This document shows positions 53,078-61,572 of a stretch of 61,572 nucleotides of DNA, one piece after another; position 1 is the stretch's first letter; the number at the start of each line of letters is the position of its first letter. The notes beneath the pieces are model-generated. The model did not search any database and had not been told where the DNA came from. It worked only from the letters and a program-made list of their open reading frames with translations. The position numbers and the translations under genes are program-made. The DNA is taken from the NCBI GenBank assembly GCA_002503205.1, contig DARE01000066.1:1-61572 (forward strand). Reading direction: 5' to 3'. This stretch comes from Thermoplasmatales archaeon UBA447. Its GTDB lineage: Archaea; Thermoplasmatota; Thermoplasmata; Thermoplasmatales; Thermoplasmataceae.

Positions 53078-53722
53078 TTATGGCTTATTAAGAAATATGT
53101 ATGTGAATATGGACATCAGATCTTTGGTGTCGCCTGAACAGTATTCCCTGAAATTATTGGGTTCTTCTTTCCACATAAGCTCTATCGCCTTGTTAACTGG
53201 CATACCTTCCCTTTTTGTGAGGTACTTGCTCCTTTGCAGTTTCAGATCCTGGTATCTTGGATGTATTACAACCTCTGAAAGTTTTCTCAGTCTGTAATCT
53301 CCATCAAATTCGTAGAGATCATCCGCAATAACATACATCATATCAAGCAAATAAGAAGTAGAAAGGATTCTCTTTAGATTCCATAACTGCTTTGAATAAC
53401 TTCTCCTGTTCATCTTAATACGAATAAGCGGTACATCATATCCGGAATGGTTGTACCCTATAATTATGGACGGATTAAGGTCTCTCATCTTTCTGTCAAA
53501 TTCTTTCAGTATTCTGTCCTCCTCATCTATCGTATTATCTTTAGCTATCAATACCTCGGTTCTCAACTCACTAATGTCAAAATAGCTGATTGAAACTGCA
53601 ATGATCCTTTCTCCAGTAAGAAAATCGGCTGGGGTGTCAATCAGTGTTTCAAGGTCAATGGCAACAACGCTATCCATCCGATTCCCGTGCGTTATACTGT
53701 TAACGAGGCTCCTGTAATCCAT
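53078..53722 (-). CDS. Stand-alone 3'-5' exonuclease, DNA polymerase B type
   Basis: The 214-residue protein looks like the proofreading exonuclease domain of family B DNA polymerases without a polymerase. Exo I is AIDLETL (D23, E25), Exo II is IIGYNHSGYDVPLI (about 88-101) and Exo III is YCSGDTKDL near residue 194 (YxxxD), giving the DEDDy set. Such predicted exonucleases are known in bacteria and archaea; their job is not established, with repair of 3' ends the natural guess. It is divergent from an unrecognised small gene. Confidence 0.85.
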   Translation of the reverse strand: MDYRSLVNSITHGNRMDSVVAIDLETLIDTPADFLTGERIIAVSISYFDISELRTEVLIAKDNTIDEEDRILKEFDRKMRDLNPSIIIGYNHSGYDVPLIRIKMNRRSYSKQLWNLKRILSTSYLLDMMYVIADDLYEFDGDYRLRKLSEVVIHPRYQDLKLQRSKYLTKREGMPVNKAIELMWKEEPNNFREYCSGDTKDLMSIFTYIFLNKP

Positions 53723-53795
53723 GATATTTTACCCTTGTTTAATCTATTAGAGAGAATATCTGGAAGATTTAAAACAGTTCCAGCCATTACCTTCT

Positions 53796-54191
53796 ATGAG
53801 ATTTGCACAGAGAGATTATTTCGGGAGGAAAGTTAACAGGGAAAGCCTGAAGAATATTATAATGGATTTTTTCACTGAGGAAGGATTCCGCGTCAAATGG
53901 TTCTCACATCCTGATGGCTTTGTTATACAGGCGCATAAAGGGGGTGTTTTCCGACCTATATTGGGAAAGGATGGCGCATTCACTCTTTCAGTTGAGGGAG
54001 ACGAGATAAACTACAAGGTGAGAATAGGAATTGCAAAATGGATGGAGGCACAGAACCAAAAAAAGATAGAGAACATTCTTCACCACCCATCAACAGAATA
54101 CTTTGAAATTCCAGAATCACTCTGGACCTATGAAATGGAGCACCATCTATGGCACTATCTGGAGACACAGATAGATCTTGGAACCATCTGA
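53796..54191 (+). CDS. Hypothetical protein, 131 aa
   Basis: I do not recognise this protein. It has a mixed alpha/beta pattern with conserved-looking aromatic segments (DFFTEEGFRVKWFSHPDGFVI at the start, IPESLWTYEMEHHLWHYLE at the end) and no signal or membrane helix. The end is rich in His, Trp and Tyr. It starts after an AT-rich element (TTTAAAAC) and stops 1 nt from the convergent purC stop. Length and lack of overlap with other genes support coding. Confidence 0.6.
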   Translation: MRFAQRDYFGRKVNRESLKNIIMDFFTEEGFRVKWFSHPDGFVIQAHKGGVFRPILGKDGAFTLSVEGDEINYKVRIGIAKWMEAQNQKKIENILHHPSTEYFEIPESLWTYEMEHHLWHYLETQIDLGTI

Positions 54192-54192
54192 T

Positions 54193-55086
54193 CTATCTCC
54201 ATTTGTTGCCAGTAATTCTTTCATACATTGTGGAGTAAAGCTGTGAAGTTTTTTTCACCATTTCAGGTGGCAGCTCCGGGATCGGCGGCTCAGGTAGGTT
54301 TCTCTCTCTAGCATCGTACAATTTTGTATGATGGCCTGTGGATCTGTAATACTGCCTGACAAACTCCTTGCTGAGTTCTGTTATTCTACCATTCTCAAAG
54401 TCCGATTTTTCCCAGAATCTGTCCTCATCCACTGTGCCGAATGTATCTATCAGGACAGGCTCTCTGGAAGGCCCAAAGGCAAACTCCTTCTTACCATCAA
54501 CATGGATCAGGCCCCTTTTCTCAACTTCCCTGGAAATTCTTCTGTCGACAAGCAGAACAGCCTCCTGTATATCTCTAAGTTCTGACTTAGACATTCCACC
54601 AATGTCAACCACATCACCAGTCTTTAAGGGCCGATCAAATTTCTCAAACTTTGTTGTAACCTCGAAGAATGGATCATACAGTTCTTCACCATATTCTGGC
54701 ATGTGTTTCAACCCAACTTCCTCGGGCTTGACCTGACCTTTTTTCAATCTGTCATAAAGGGTTCCGGCCACGAAATATCTCATTATAAACTCCAGTGGAA
54801 TCACAAACTCAACCTCATATGGATTCCCCTTGCCTTCCGGAACAAAAAATTTCTTCACCCTCATCTCAGTGGGAGAGGGAGTTTCGATGTAGTGTGTGGA
54901 AAGGTTACTGGTTTCCTTAACAAGGTTGAACCAGAAAGTCGAGGTTCTGCAAAGAGATTCCCCTTTTCCTGGTATGCTGTCAGGAATGATCTGGTCAAAA
55001 ACAGAAATCCTGTCACTGAACTTGAAGAGAAGTGTTTCACCCTCATCATACACGTCCTTTACCTTGCCCACTCTGATAGGTTCCAC
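54193..55086 (-). CDS. purC: SAICAR synthetase
   Basis: The 297-residue enzyme joins aspartate to CAIR with ATP in purine synthesis. Family parts are the N-terminal GKVKDVYDEGETLLFKFSDR, ISVFDQIIPDSIPGKG (about 29), VEFVIPLEFIMRYFVAGT (about 93), KEFAFGPSREPVLIDTFGT (about 200) and DEDRFW, with SKEFVRQYYR in the C-terminal helix. The length is toward the longer SAICAR synthetases. The product is the substrate of PurB, encoded at 27.4 kb. Confidence 0.95.
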   Translation of the reverse strand: MEPIRVGKVKDVYDEGETLLFKFSDRISVFDQIIPDSIPGKGESLCRTSTFWFNLVKETSNLSTHYIETPSPTEMRVKKFFVPEGKGNPYEVEFVIPLEFIMRYFVAGTLYDRLKKGQVKPEEVGLKHMPEYGEELYDPFFEVTTKFEKFDRPLKTGDVVDIGGMSKSELRDIQEAVLLVDRRISREVEKRGLIHVDGKKEFAFGPSREPVLIDTFGTVDEDRFWEKSDFENGRITELSKEFVRQYYRSTGHHTKLYDARERNLPEPPIPELPPEMVKKTSQLYSTMYERITGNKWR

Positions 55087-55182
55087 GTACCTTCAGTCAA
55101 TTTACCTAGTTAAATTCTTCAGTATAAGTAATCCTTTTCAAACAATGGTGAAATGCTTAACCGATCCTGATATACCATATCG

Positions 55183-56391
55183 TTGGCCGATAAACCATTA
55201 CTTGACAGGAAAGTACTTGAAAGGATAATTAAAAACGAATCTTACCGCGATAAAATAAACTCAGAAATAGACAGGGCTATGGACCTTATTGATGCTGGTC
55301 ACTCAGGTAGGAGCCTTATTGACCAGGTCAGCGGAGGAAAGAATGAAAAAGAGTCAATTATTGAGCTTGCACGATCAAGGATCAGTGCCAGAGGGCGCTT
55401 CAGGTCCTGGAATCGGCTCTGGATGGATTCATTCAGCTCAAGATATGCTACTCCCGAATCAGTTTCCATCCACAGAGCTGAACGCATATCTGAAAGGAAA
55501 GTTGTTGATTTAGGCTCCGGGGCAGGCATCCAGGCAATTTTCCTGCAGAGTCATGGCGGAAACGAAGTAACCGGAATAGAGGTTGACTATAATCGCTATC
55601 TCCTGTCCAGAATCAATGCCATTGAAATGGGTGTTAAGGGGATAAAGTTCCTGCATGGTGATTTCTACACAATGAACATTGATTCTCTTATAAAACTGGG
55701 AACAGTGGTTTACTCTGATCCCTTGAGGTCAGAAACAGCCGGTCCAAAGAGTCTGCAGGATCTGAGGCCAAATCCGGAAATAGTTTATCAGAAGATTTCT
55801 CCATTAACAGGAAATTTCTGTTTCGATCTCCCTCCACATTTGCCTGTGGATTCAATTTCCATCAAAGGGGAGCTAGAATACACTTCAGTGGATGGTTTGC
55901 TGAGCCGCCTCACTCTTTACACAGGAGATCTACAGGAGTCCAGTGCCAGCGCATTTCTTCTCCCTTCCGGCAGAAAATATTCCGGAAATCCTTCCAGGTT
56001 AGAATGCCATAATGACGCTCCAGACAATTACCTGTACATGGCTGACCAGGCAATGATCCTCTCAGGCCTTCTATATCAGGTTATACAATCAGATATGTAT
56101 ACTGTCCATTGTGATGCAAGAAGAACAATCCTCTCATCTCATTCTTTTTTTGAAGGCTTTCCAGGTGAAATATACCATATAATAAGGGAAACAGAAATGG
56201 GAGATCTGACCAAAAATCTCAGTGAACTTGGTGCTGGAAAGGTCATTCCAAGATATTCAATAAAACCTGAAGGATACTACGCGTTCAGAAATGCAATAGA
56301 AAAGGGCTTGAATGGAAGTATGACACTATATCTTTTCAACATCAATGACAGATTCTATCTTGCTGAAAAGATGTTTCCAGGGGAAACATGA
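55183..56391 (+). CDS. Class I SAM methyltransferase with THUMP-like C-terminus
   Basis: The 402-residue protein has a helical N-terminal part with RFRSWNRLWMDSFSSRYATP (about 73), a Rossmann methyltransferase core with VVDLGSGAGIQAIF (about 107), GIEVDYNRYLLS and YSDPLRSETAG (about 181), then a C-terminal domain (about 290-400) like the THUMP-like module of related proteins. The DP-x-R motif resembles RNA or small-molecule methyltransferases of this group; the target is unknown. The start is TTG at 55183 with a TATATACC-like box nearby. Confidence 0.75.
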   Translation: MADKPLLDRKVLERIIKNESYRDKINSEIDRAMDLIDAGHSGRSLIDQVSGGKNEKESIIELARSRISARGRFRSWNRLWMDSFSSRYATPESVSIHRAERISERKVVDLGSGAGIQAIFLQSHGGNEVTGIEVDYNRYLLSRINAIEMGVKGIKFLHGDFYTMNIDSLIKLGTVVYSDPLRSETAGPKSLQDLRPNPEIVYQKISPLTGNFCFDLPPHLPVDSISIKGELEYTSVDGLLSRLTLYTGDLQESSASAFLLPSGRKYSGNPSRLECHNDAPDNYLYMADQAMILSGLLYQVIQSDMYTVHCDARRTILSSHSFFEGFPGEIYHIIRETEMGDLTKNLSELGAGKVIPRYSIKPEGYYAFRNAIEKGLNGSMTLYLFNINDRFYLAEKMFPGET

Positions 56392-56480
56392 TGGGTAAGG
56401 AAACAGGGTTCAGGTAAAATTGATTAAGAATTTCTTGATGCATGTTATTATACTATTCATTTATAAGGTGCCGTAATAAA

Positions 56481-57059
56481 ATGCTTGAACTATTTGCAAA
56501 GGCTAATTTGCCAACAATGGCCGGAAACTTTGTAATCTATGTTTTCAAGAATGATGAAAATAAGGATCACGCAGTGATAGTCAAAGGAGATGTCAAATCC
56601 AGGCAGGATATACCAGTCAGAATTCATTCCGAATGCCTGACAGGCGATGTTCTGGGATCAAGAAGATGTGACTGCAGGGATCAGCTGATCAAATCCTTAG
56701 TATATCTGGGTAAGCAGGACTACGGGATGCTCATTTATCTGAGACAGGAGGGCAGAGGCATAGGATTGCTGAACAAGATCAAAGCATACAGCCTTCAGGA
56801 TCAGGGATATGACACGGTTGAGGCAAACGTTCAGCTTGGCCTGCCAATTGACCAGAGGGAATATTCATTTGCTGTTGATGTTCTGAAATATTTCGGAATT
56901 CATTCAATTAAACTCATGACCAACAATCCCGCGAAAATAGATTTTCTTGCAAAGGCCAACATAACTGTCAGTGAAAGGATCCCAATAAGGAGCGAGCCCA
57001 CCGAATATGACGAATTCTATCTTTCCACAAAGAAGACCAGGATGGGGCATCAGCTCTAA
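56481..57059 (+). CDS. ribA: GTP cyclohydrolase II
   Basis: The 192-residue enzyme opens GTP to start riboflavin synthesis. The zinc site is HSECLTGDVLGSRRCDC (about 58-74), followed by YLRQEGRGIGLLNKIKAY (about 93) with the catalytic arginine and tyrosine region and LMTNNPAKI (about 150). It has no fused RibB domain. The ATG at 56481 (MLELFAKANLP) fits the family better than the upstream 56442. It supplies the pathway that RibK at 12.8 kb finishes to FMN. Many archaea use a different enzyme (ArfA), so this bacterial-type enzyme is notable. Confidence 0.94.
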   Translation: MLELFAKANLPTMAGNFVIYVFKNDENKDHAVIVKGDVKSRQDIPVRIHSECLTGDVLGSRRCDCRDQLIKSLVYLGKQDYGMLIYLRQEGRGIGLLNKIKAYSLQDQGYDTVEANVQLGLPIDQREYSFAVDVLKYFGIHSIKLMTNNPAKIDFLAKANITVSERIPIRSEPTEYDEFYLSTKKTRMGHQL

Positions 57060-57102
57060 GAATTGCAGCACCTTACACCTATTGACTTTTGAGCCACAGT
57101 CC

Positions 57103-57113
57103 TTTTAAATATT
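57103..57113 (+). promoter_or_regulatory. TATA-like box of glucose dehydrogenase
   Basis: TTTTAAATATT lies 19-29 nt before the ATG at 57132, the right spacing for a leaderless transcript. Confidence 0.5.
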
Positions 57114-57131
57114 TTTTCTCTATATTCATCT

Positions 57132-58220
57132 ATGGGAAGAGTTTACAGCATTACCTCCCCCGCACCAAAGGGGGGTATTTCTTACAAGCAGATTACAGTG
57201 GATTACGAGAATATGCCCGTAATCCTTAAACCCATATATACCGGAATATGCGGAACCGACAGAGGGATAGTGAAAGGTTCGCTTAACTTCGCATACTGTC
57301 CTCCTGGATACAGTGACCTTGCACTTGGCCATGAGAGCATATGCAGAGTGATATCCGCAAAGAGCAACAAATACGGAATTAGATCAGGAGATATTGTTGT
57401 CCCTATTGTAAGGCGCCCAGGACAATGCCTGAACTGTATCACAGGAAGAAGTGACAATTGCAGCGACGGTGATAAACATGAGGCTGGCGTTACTGGTATG
57501 CACGGATTCATGAGGGAAGAGTTTGGAGATTCTCCTGAATATCTTCTTAAAGTTTCATCAGACACCATGAAGGAGGTGGGTGTGCTTACAGAGCCTCTTA
57601 AAAATGTTGAAAAGGCCTTTGAGGTATATGATCTGGTATCCAGACGATCCATATCGACTGACAGGTTTGGCTCACTCAGTGAGAAGAGGGCCATTATCAT
57701 AGGCACGGGAAGTGAGGCATTCCTTTACGCCCTTAAGTGCAGGGATTACGGTTTTCAGACACTGATAACAAACAGGCACCCTATCGATGATCTGAAATTG
57801 AAATTTCTGGACACCGCAGGAGTGCAGTTCTTCGACTACACAAAGGAGCACCAAGATGAGTCAGGCTGGGACCTTGTCATTGATACCAGCGGCGACCCGG
57901 GGACAATAATGAGGTTCCTGAGAAAGACGAACAACAATGGAAATGTTATACTGTTCGGCACAAACGGAAGTGCCCCAGCCACAGGCATAGACGGCCAGGA
58001 TATTGACCACATAATAGAAAGAAACATATTCCTGATAGGATCGGTAGATGGTGCCAGAGTCCATTATGAACTTGCCCTGAAGGATCTCGAGAGATGGAAT
58101 GTACAGTATGGAGATAAGATTAAATCACTCATTACACACCGTTATTCGCCAGATGACACATCAGTGTTCACAAAGAAGGACCCGCTTGAGATAAAGAGTG
58201 TAATAGACTGGAGCAAGTGA
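57132..58220 (+). CDS. gdh: Glucose 1-dehydrogenase (zinc MDR family)
   Basis: The 362-residue medium-chain dehydrogenase oxidises glucose (and often galactose) to gluconolactone, the first step of the archaeal Entner-Doudoroff pathway. Catalytic-zinc motifs are IYTGICGTDRG (C40 region) and GHES (H67 region); the lobe zinc region reads CLNCITGRSDNC with three cysteines, then DGDKHEAGVTGMHGFMREEF as in Thermoplasma enzymes. The nucleotide site is IIGTGSEAFLYALK. Gluconate dehydratase at 0.6 kb acts next. The folD GTG overlaps its stop by 4 nt. Confidence 0.93.
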   Translation: MGRVYSITSPAPKGGISYKQITVDYENMPVILKPIYTGICGTDRGIVKGSLNFAYCPPGYSDLALGHESICRVISAKSNKYGIRSGDIVVPIVRRPGQCLNCITGRSDNCSDGDKHEAGVTGMHGFMREEFGDSPEYLLKVSSDTMKEVGVLTEPLKNVEKAFEVYDLVSRRSISTDRFGSLSEKRAIIIGTGSEAFLYALKCRDYGFQTLITNRHPIDDLKLKFLDTAGVQFFDYTKEHQDESGWDLVIDTSGDPGTIMRFLRKTNNNGNVILFGTNGSAPATGIDGQDIDHIIERNIFLIGSVDGARVHYELALKDLERWNVQYGDKIKSLITHRYSPDDTSVFTKKDPLEIKSVIDWSK

Positions 58221-59068
58221 AATTGCCGTCCATAGATATCACTCCGCTTTATAATTCAATGAGGGGGGACCTCAGGGATTTTCTCTCAAAATACTCTCTG
58301 GAAAATACTCCCCCAAAGGTTGCATTGGTAATTGTTGGTGATGATCCTGCCTCTCTTGCATATCTTAATTCAAAAAGGAGGCTTGCTGAAAAACTTGGAA
58401 TTGAAGCAGATGTTGTGCAGCTTCCAAGCGATACAGGCAGGGAAAGCCTTATTAAAAAGATTGAGGAACTTTCTTCTGATAAAAACATACATGGGGTTAT
58501 GGTGGAAAATACCATACCTGCAGAGGCAGGGATAACATATCCGGAGATTGTGGATCACATAACACCCTGGAAGGACCTTGACGGCTCCAATACCGTTAAC
58601 ATGGGCAGAACAGCCAAAGGCCTCAGTTCCATTGAACCTGCGACTGCCAGGTCCGTTATGGAGACAATGAAGTTTCTTGAGATACCAACAGGTTCTAAAA
58701 TATGTATTATAAACAGGAGCATAACCGTAGGAAGGCCACTTGCAATGATGCTCCTGAACAAAAGCTTTACTCCTGTTGTATGCCACAGCAGAAGCATTGA
58801 TATCAAGAGTATAACAGTCAGAAGCCCGGTTGTTGTCACAGCGATAGGCAAGGCAGGAATAATAGACAGGTCGTACCTTTCCGATGGTGCTGTTGTTATT
58901 GATGTGGGAATCAACAGCGTTGGCGGGGAAATAAAGGGCGATCTCGATCTACAGAGCATCTCAGGCACCAGTATCAGATATACTCCCGTCCCAGGGGGCA
59001 TAGGAAAGCTCACTTCTCTCCTTATATTTGATAACCTCAGGCTGTCATTAAAGAGAAAACATATGTGA
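58217..59068 (+). CDS. folD: Methylenetetrahydrofolate dehydrogenase/cyclohydrolase
   Basis: The 283-residue bifunctional enzyme interconverts one-carbon forms of tetrahydrofolate. K53 in SLAYLNSKRRLAEKLGI is the catalytic lysine; the DLDGSNTVNMG motif and INRSITVGRPLAMMLLNK (about 156) bind substrate and NAD(P); the end has PVPGGIGKLTSLL. The normal VQLPLP loop reads VENTIP (96-101), with Glu in place of the Gln that helps catalysis. The start is GTG, overlapping the gdh stop. Folate-type one-carbon metabolism fits Thermoplasmatales. Confidence 0.93.
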   Translation: MKLPSIDITPLYNSMRGDLRDFLSKYSLENTPPKVALVIVGDDPASLAYLNSKRRLAEKLGIEADVVQLPSDTGRESLIKKIEELSSDKNIHGVMVENTIPAEAGITYPEIVDHITPWKDLDGSNTVNMGRTAKGLSSIEPATARSVMETMKFLEIPTGSKICIINRSITVGRPLAMMLLNKSFTPVVCHSRSIDIKSITVRSPVVVTAIGKAGIIDRSYLSDGAVVIDVGINSVGGEIKGDLDLQSISGTSIRYTPVPGGIGKLTSLLIFDNLRLSLKRKHM

Positions 59069-59196
59069 ATGTTTACTGGACTGGCCGCTGATTATTTCCC
59101 GCCTTTAAACGCCTAAGATATTCCTACAAATTTGCAAATATGGGATGAAGAAATTCCGAGCATACATAGATAAAAAAAATTAATAATTATCTAATT

Positions 59197-59958
59197 ATGA
59201 AGAATGCAATGCCTGAATTTTCACCTTCTTCCGCTTACAAAGAAATTTCGAATTTCCTGAAGAGGGAGATAGGTGAAAGGACTGCAATAATAGGCATTAG
59301 CGGAGGAATCGACAGTGCTGTTGTGGCCTCTCTTCTTGTCAGTTCACTTGGTAGAGAGCGGGTAACCGCAATTTTCATGCCAGATTCACGTACCACAGCG
59401 TCTGATTCGGCGGATGTTTCCAGCCTCGGTAATACATTATCAATAGATATCAGGAAAGTTGACATAACCCCTGTGGTCGGTTCATTCAGTTCACTGCTTT
59501 CTGTCAGCGATCCCAGGCTTCTTGGGAATATCAAGTCCAGAACAAGAATGATTATTCTTTACTATTTTGCAAACCTGAATAACGGTATGGTAATTGGAAC
59601 TACAAACAGGTCTGAATACCTTACAGGATATTTCACCAAGTTCGGAGATGGAGCCTGTGACCTAGAGCCGATCATGCATCTCTACAAACATGAGGTGAGA
59701 TCTCTGGCCTCCTTCCTCGGAGTTCCTGAGAGCATCATCAAAAAGAACCCAAGTGCCGGTTTATGGGAGTCTCAAACAGATGAATCGGAGATGGGCTTCA
59801 CCTATGACCATCTCGATGCTTTTCTGGAAAGATACGAAAAGAACAGCAATTCCGCCAGACCTCTGAATGAAGAGGAGATGAGGATGCTTGATCTTATAAC
59901 GGCAAGTTCCCACAAAAGAAAACCTCCTAGGTCACTACTGGACAGTGAGATCGAATGA
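59197..59958 (+). CDS. nadE: NH3-dependent NAD synthetase
   Basis: The 253-residue protein makes NAD from deamido-NAD with ammonia and ATP. The PP-loop is GISGGIDSAVVASLL (about 33), followed by the MPDSRTTASDSADVSSLG region (about 64), NRSEYLTGYFTKFGDGACDL (about 139) and PSAGLWESQTDESEMGF (about 187). No glutaminase domain is fused, so free ammonia is the donor. The antiporter gene overlaps its end by 4 nt. Confidence 0.95.
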   Translation: MKNAMPEFSPSSAYKEISNFLKREIGERTAIIGISGGIDSAVVASLLVSSLGRERVTAIFMPDSRTTASDSADVSSLGNTLSIDIRKVDITPVVGSFSSLLSVSDPRLLGNIKSRTRMIILYYFANLNNGMVIGTTNRSEYLTGYFTKFGDGACDLEPIMHLYKHEVRSLASFLGVPESIIKKNPSAGLWESQTDESEMGFTYDHLDAFLERYEKNSNSARPLNEEEMRMLDLITASSHKRKPPRSLLDSEIE

Positions 59959-61244
59959 TCTCAGATTTTGCAACGCAGTACTACCAGATCAGCCTTATCC
60001 TCATTCTGGCAGCCTTTGCAATACCAATATCAAGAAAGATTGCCGTTGCTGATATCCCAATACTGATCTTTCTCGGGATCATCTTTGGGCCAATGCTGGG
60101 AATAATCAAGAGCTCATTTGCATCATCATTCCTTACAACATTTGGGGGAATTGGTATCGGGCTTCTTGGAATCATGATAATCCTTTACTACGAAAGCCAC
60201 CATATGAACCTGAGAGTCTTACGGAAGCAGTTCTGGAATATTGTATCCCTGGACATAATCGGTGTTGTCGTAACTGCACTTGTCAGTGCAGCTATATTTT
60301 CCCTTGTATTCAGGGCGCCTATTTCCATCGGTTTTCTTTTTGGAGCAATAGTGGCACCTACCGATCCTGCAACACTGATCCCACTGTTCAAGAGGATCAA
60401 GATAAAGGAGGACGTATCTGGGACACTTGTGGGTGAAAGCCTCTTCAATGATCCAATATCCATAATCCTTGTTTCAATAGCCATAATATTCATAACGCCA
60501 ACTTCCTCATATGTATCCTCATTTTCAGGAATTGTCTCTTTTCTTGGCCTTTACGCAGGTTCCGTAATATATTTCATAATGCAGATTTCAATTCCGGCAC
60601 TGATAGGGGGTGTTATTGGTTTTTCTGTAATAATCCTCAACAGGTTCCTGAATTTTGAAAACCTCATAGTGGCCCTTCTTCTGGGTCTTGTAATACTTGA
60701 GTTTACCATATTCGAGGCTGCTGGCATAACTCCTTTCCCTGCTATAATAGTTACAGGGGCGATAATCGGGAATTTCTCCGACAAGAGCATATTCTGGAAC
60801 CGGGAAGAAGTATTCCAGGAGAATCTCTCCTTTCTAGCACAGGCTCTGATTTTTCTAACACTTGGGAGCATGCTCACAAGGGTCGAAATAGGTGAATTTG
60901 CATTTATCGGCTTCGGAATGACTCTGCTCCTTCTTTTCATTTCCAGGCCGGTGGCTGTAACCATGTCCCTGGGGCTAGTTTCCGTCAAGAAGGAAAGAAG
61001 AATTCCTAGGAAGAGCATGCTATTTTATTCACTCGTCGGGCCAAGGGGGGTAGTATCTGTAGTCATGTCCACTGTCCCGTATACAGTGGGCCTGGAGACA
61101 GGGAATAAACTTCTTCTTCAGTATGGTCCTTCAATTGCTGTAATTGTCTCTTTCATTGTTCTGTTTTCCATAATACTTCAGACTATCTACGTACCATTCA
61201 TTTCCAGGAGGCTGTTTGAGGGAGAACAGCAGAATCAATCCTGA
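59955..61244 (+). CDS. Na+/H+ antiporter, CPA1 (NhaP) family
   Basis: The 429-residue protein has about 12 membrane helices and the CPA1 pattern: FGAIVAPTDPATLIPLFKR (about 129; the PTDP unwound helix) and LVGESLFNDPISIILVS (about 156; the ion-binding ND), with GPRGVVSVVMS (about 354) near the end. It should exchange Na+ or K+ for protons, relevant to pH control in an acidophile. It starts with ATG overlapping the nadE stop (ATGA) and ends 10 nt inside the convergent ATPase gene. Confidence 0.92.
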   Translation: MISDFATQYYQISLILILAAFAIPISRKIAVADIPILIFLGIIFGPMLGIIKSSFASSFLTTFGGIGIGLLGIMIILYYESHHMNLRVLRKQFWNIVSLDIIGVVVTALVSAAIFSLVFRAPISIGFLFGAIVAPTDPATLIPLFKRIKIKEDVSGTLVGESLFNDPISIILVSIAIIFITPTSSYVSSFSGIVSFLGLYAGSVIYFIMQISIPALIGGVIGFSVIILNRFLNFENLIVALLLGLVILEFTIFEAAGITPFPAIIVTGAIIGNFSDKSIFWNREEVFQENLSFLAQALIFLTLGSMLTRVEIGEFAFIGFGMTLLLLFISRPVAVTMSLGLVSVKKERRIPRKSMLFYSLVGPRGVVSVVMSTVPYTVGLETGNKLLLQYGPSIAVIVSFIVLFSIILQTIYVPFISRRLFEGEQQNQS

Positions 61245-61572
61245 TCCTTTATTCCGTATTCATCAAGAACCTTTTCCGGCTCCCTCTCCATCCTCAATAC
61301 CACAGAGGAGAGCTTATTGTAATCTGTTATCCCTTTTTCCCTGAGCTTTTCCAGCAGGAGTTTTCTCTTCTTTACCTGATTTAGCAGTTCCTCCTCAGAG
61401 ATGCCCTCCCTGAAGCTGATGCGCTGCAAAAGATAACTGTTTCCTGAAAAAGTATATGAATCCCCATCCAGCCTGTAAAGGACATTAGTCACGATCTCAC
61501 CAGTCTCCGAGTCCATCTCCACGACTTCCGAAATCTCCTGAACCTTTCTCACAAGACCGTTCCTTGTTGAGA
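61235..61572 (-). CDS. Type II/IV secretion or pilus ATPase, C-terminal end (partial)
   Basis: The frame is open to the right window edge, so only the last 112 or so residues are seen. The pattern VRKVQEISEVVEMDSETGE, then LYRLDGDSYTFSGNSYLL and KRKLLLEKLREKGITDYNKL, is the C-terminus of archaeal GspE/VirB11-type ATPases (FlaI, TadA, EppA-like). Such motors power archaella, pili or secretion. The Walker motifs lie outside the window, so the exact branch is open. The pilin-like gene at 29.1 kb is not adjacent. Confidence 0.75.
   Translation of the reverse strand, partial: STRNGLVRKVQEISEVVEMDSETGEIVTNVLYRLDGDSYTFSGNSYLLQRISFREGISEEELLNQVKKRKLLLEKLREKGITDYNKLSSVVLRMEREPEKVLDEYGIKDQD

Noticed and set aside
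52953..53297. Plus-strand frame with a hydrophobic start (LIWLIHGLGAGTFYINLLG)
   Set aside because: Most of it runs antisense through the well-supported exonuclease gene, there is no promoter or Shine-Dalgarno site, and no family was recognised.

Overview
The window reads as chromosomal DNA of an acidophilic euryarchaeon of the Thermoplasmatales type (Thermoplasma, Picrophilus, Ferroplasma and Cuniculiplasma relatives); genus and species cannot be fixed from sequence alone. Support comes from archaeal information genes (aRF1, aIF2-beta with a fused TRAM domain, Trm1, aCPSF1, proteasome beta), archaeal ether-lipid enzymes (GGGP synthase, DGGGP synthase, a G1P dehydrogenase family protein), a class II HMG-CoA reductase, a split transketolase, gluconate dehydratase with glucose dehydrogenase (non-phosphorylating Entner-Doudoroff type), and a glutamic acid-type (G1) acid peptidase. 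Many genes have a TATA-like box about 20-30 nt before the start codon, as expected for leaderless transcripts, while internal operon genes carry Shine-Dalgarno sequences.

Layout. 0-3 kb: acetyltransferase, gluconate dehydratase, mannonate dehydratase. 3-9.95 kb: a radical-SAM-like protein without cysteines, UMP kinase, aRF1, MptD, a THEP1-like protein with a damaged P-loop, Trm1, and the overlapping DGGGP/GGGP synthase pair. 9.98-14.5 kb: PurS-PurL, a hypothetical protein, CTP-dependent riboflavin kinase, PIN protein, aIF2-beta. 14.6-16.0 kb: an operator-like cluster, a ribbon-helix-helix (RHH) protein with two RHH-like segments, and a divergent FtsZ-like protein without the GTPase signature. 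16-20 kb: G1P dehydrogenase family protein, class III aminotransferase and amino-acid permease. 20-29 kb: amidase, PyrB-PyrI, HMG-CoA reductase, TPR protein, peroxiredoxin, Dph6-like protein, PurB. 29-40 kb: pilin-like protein, acyl-CoA synthetase, sugar epimerase and glycosyltransferase, canonical FtsZ, transketolase halves plus transaldolase, aCPSF1, proteasome beta. 40-44.4 kb: an AT-rich accessory island with a G1 peptidase whose signal peptide is out of frame at an A8 run, and an ABC exporter pair. 44.4-52.6 kb: CBS protein, half of a hydantoinase B, three M20 peptidases, an amidohydrolase and an MFS carrier, together looking like a peptide/amide scavenging region. 53-61.6 kb: stand-alone PolB-type exonuclease, PurC, methyltransferase, RibA, glucose dehydrogenase, FolD, NadE, Na+/H+ antiporter, and the end of a secretion/pilus ATPase cut by the window edge.

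The strongest candidate for something undescribed is the 14.6-16.0 kb module: repeated ATGTAC operator-like sites, a two-segment RHH regulator and, 4 nt downstream, a tubulin/FtsZ-fold protein that has lost the GGGTGTG loop, in a genome that also has a normal FtsZ at 33.9 kb. It recalls the haloarchaeal CdrS-FtsZ2 arrangement, but with a probable non-GTPase partner. The cysteine-less radical SAM protein at 3.0-4.2 kb is the second. No tRNA, rRNA, CRISPR array or intact insertion sequence was recognised.
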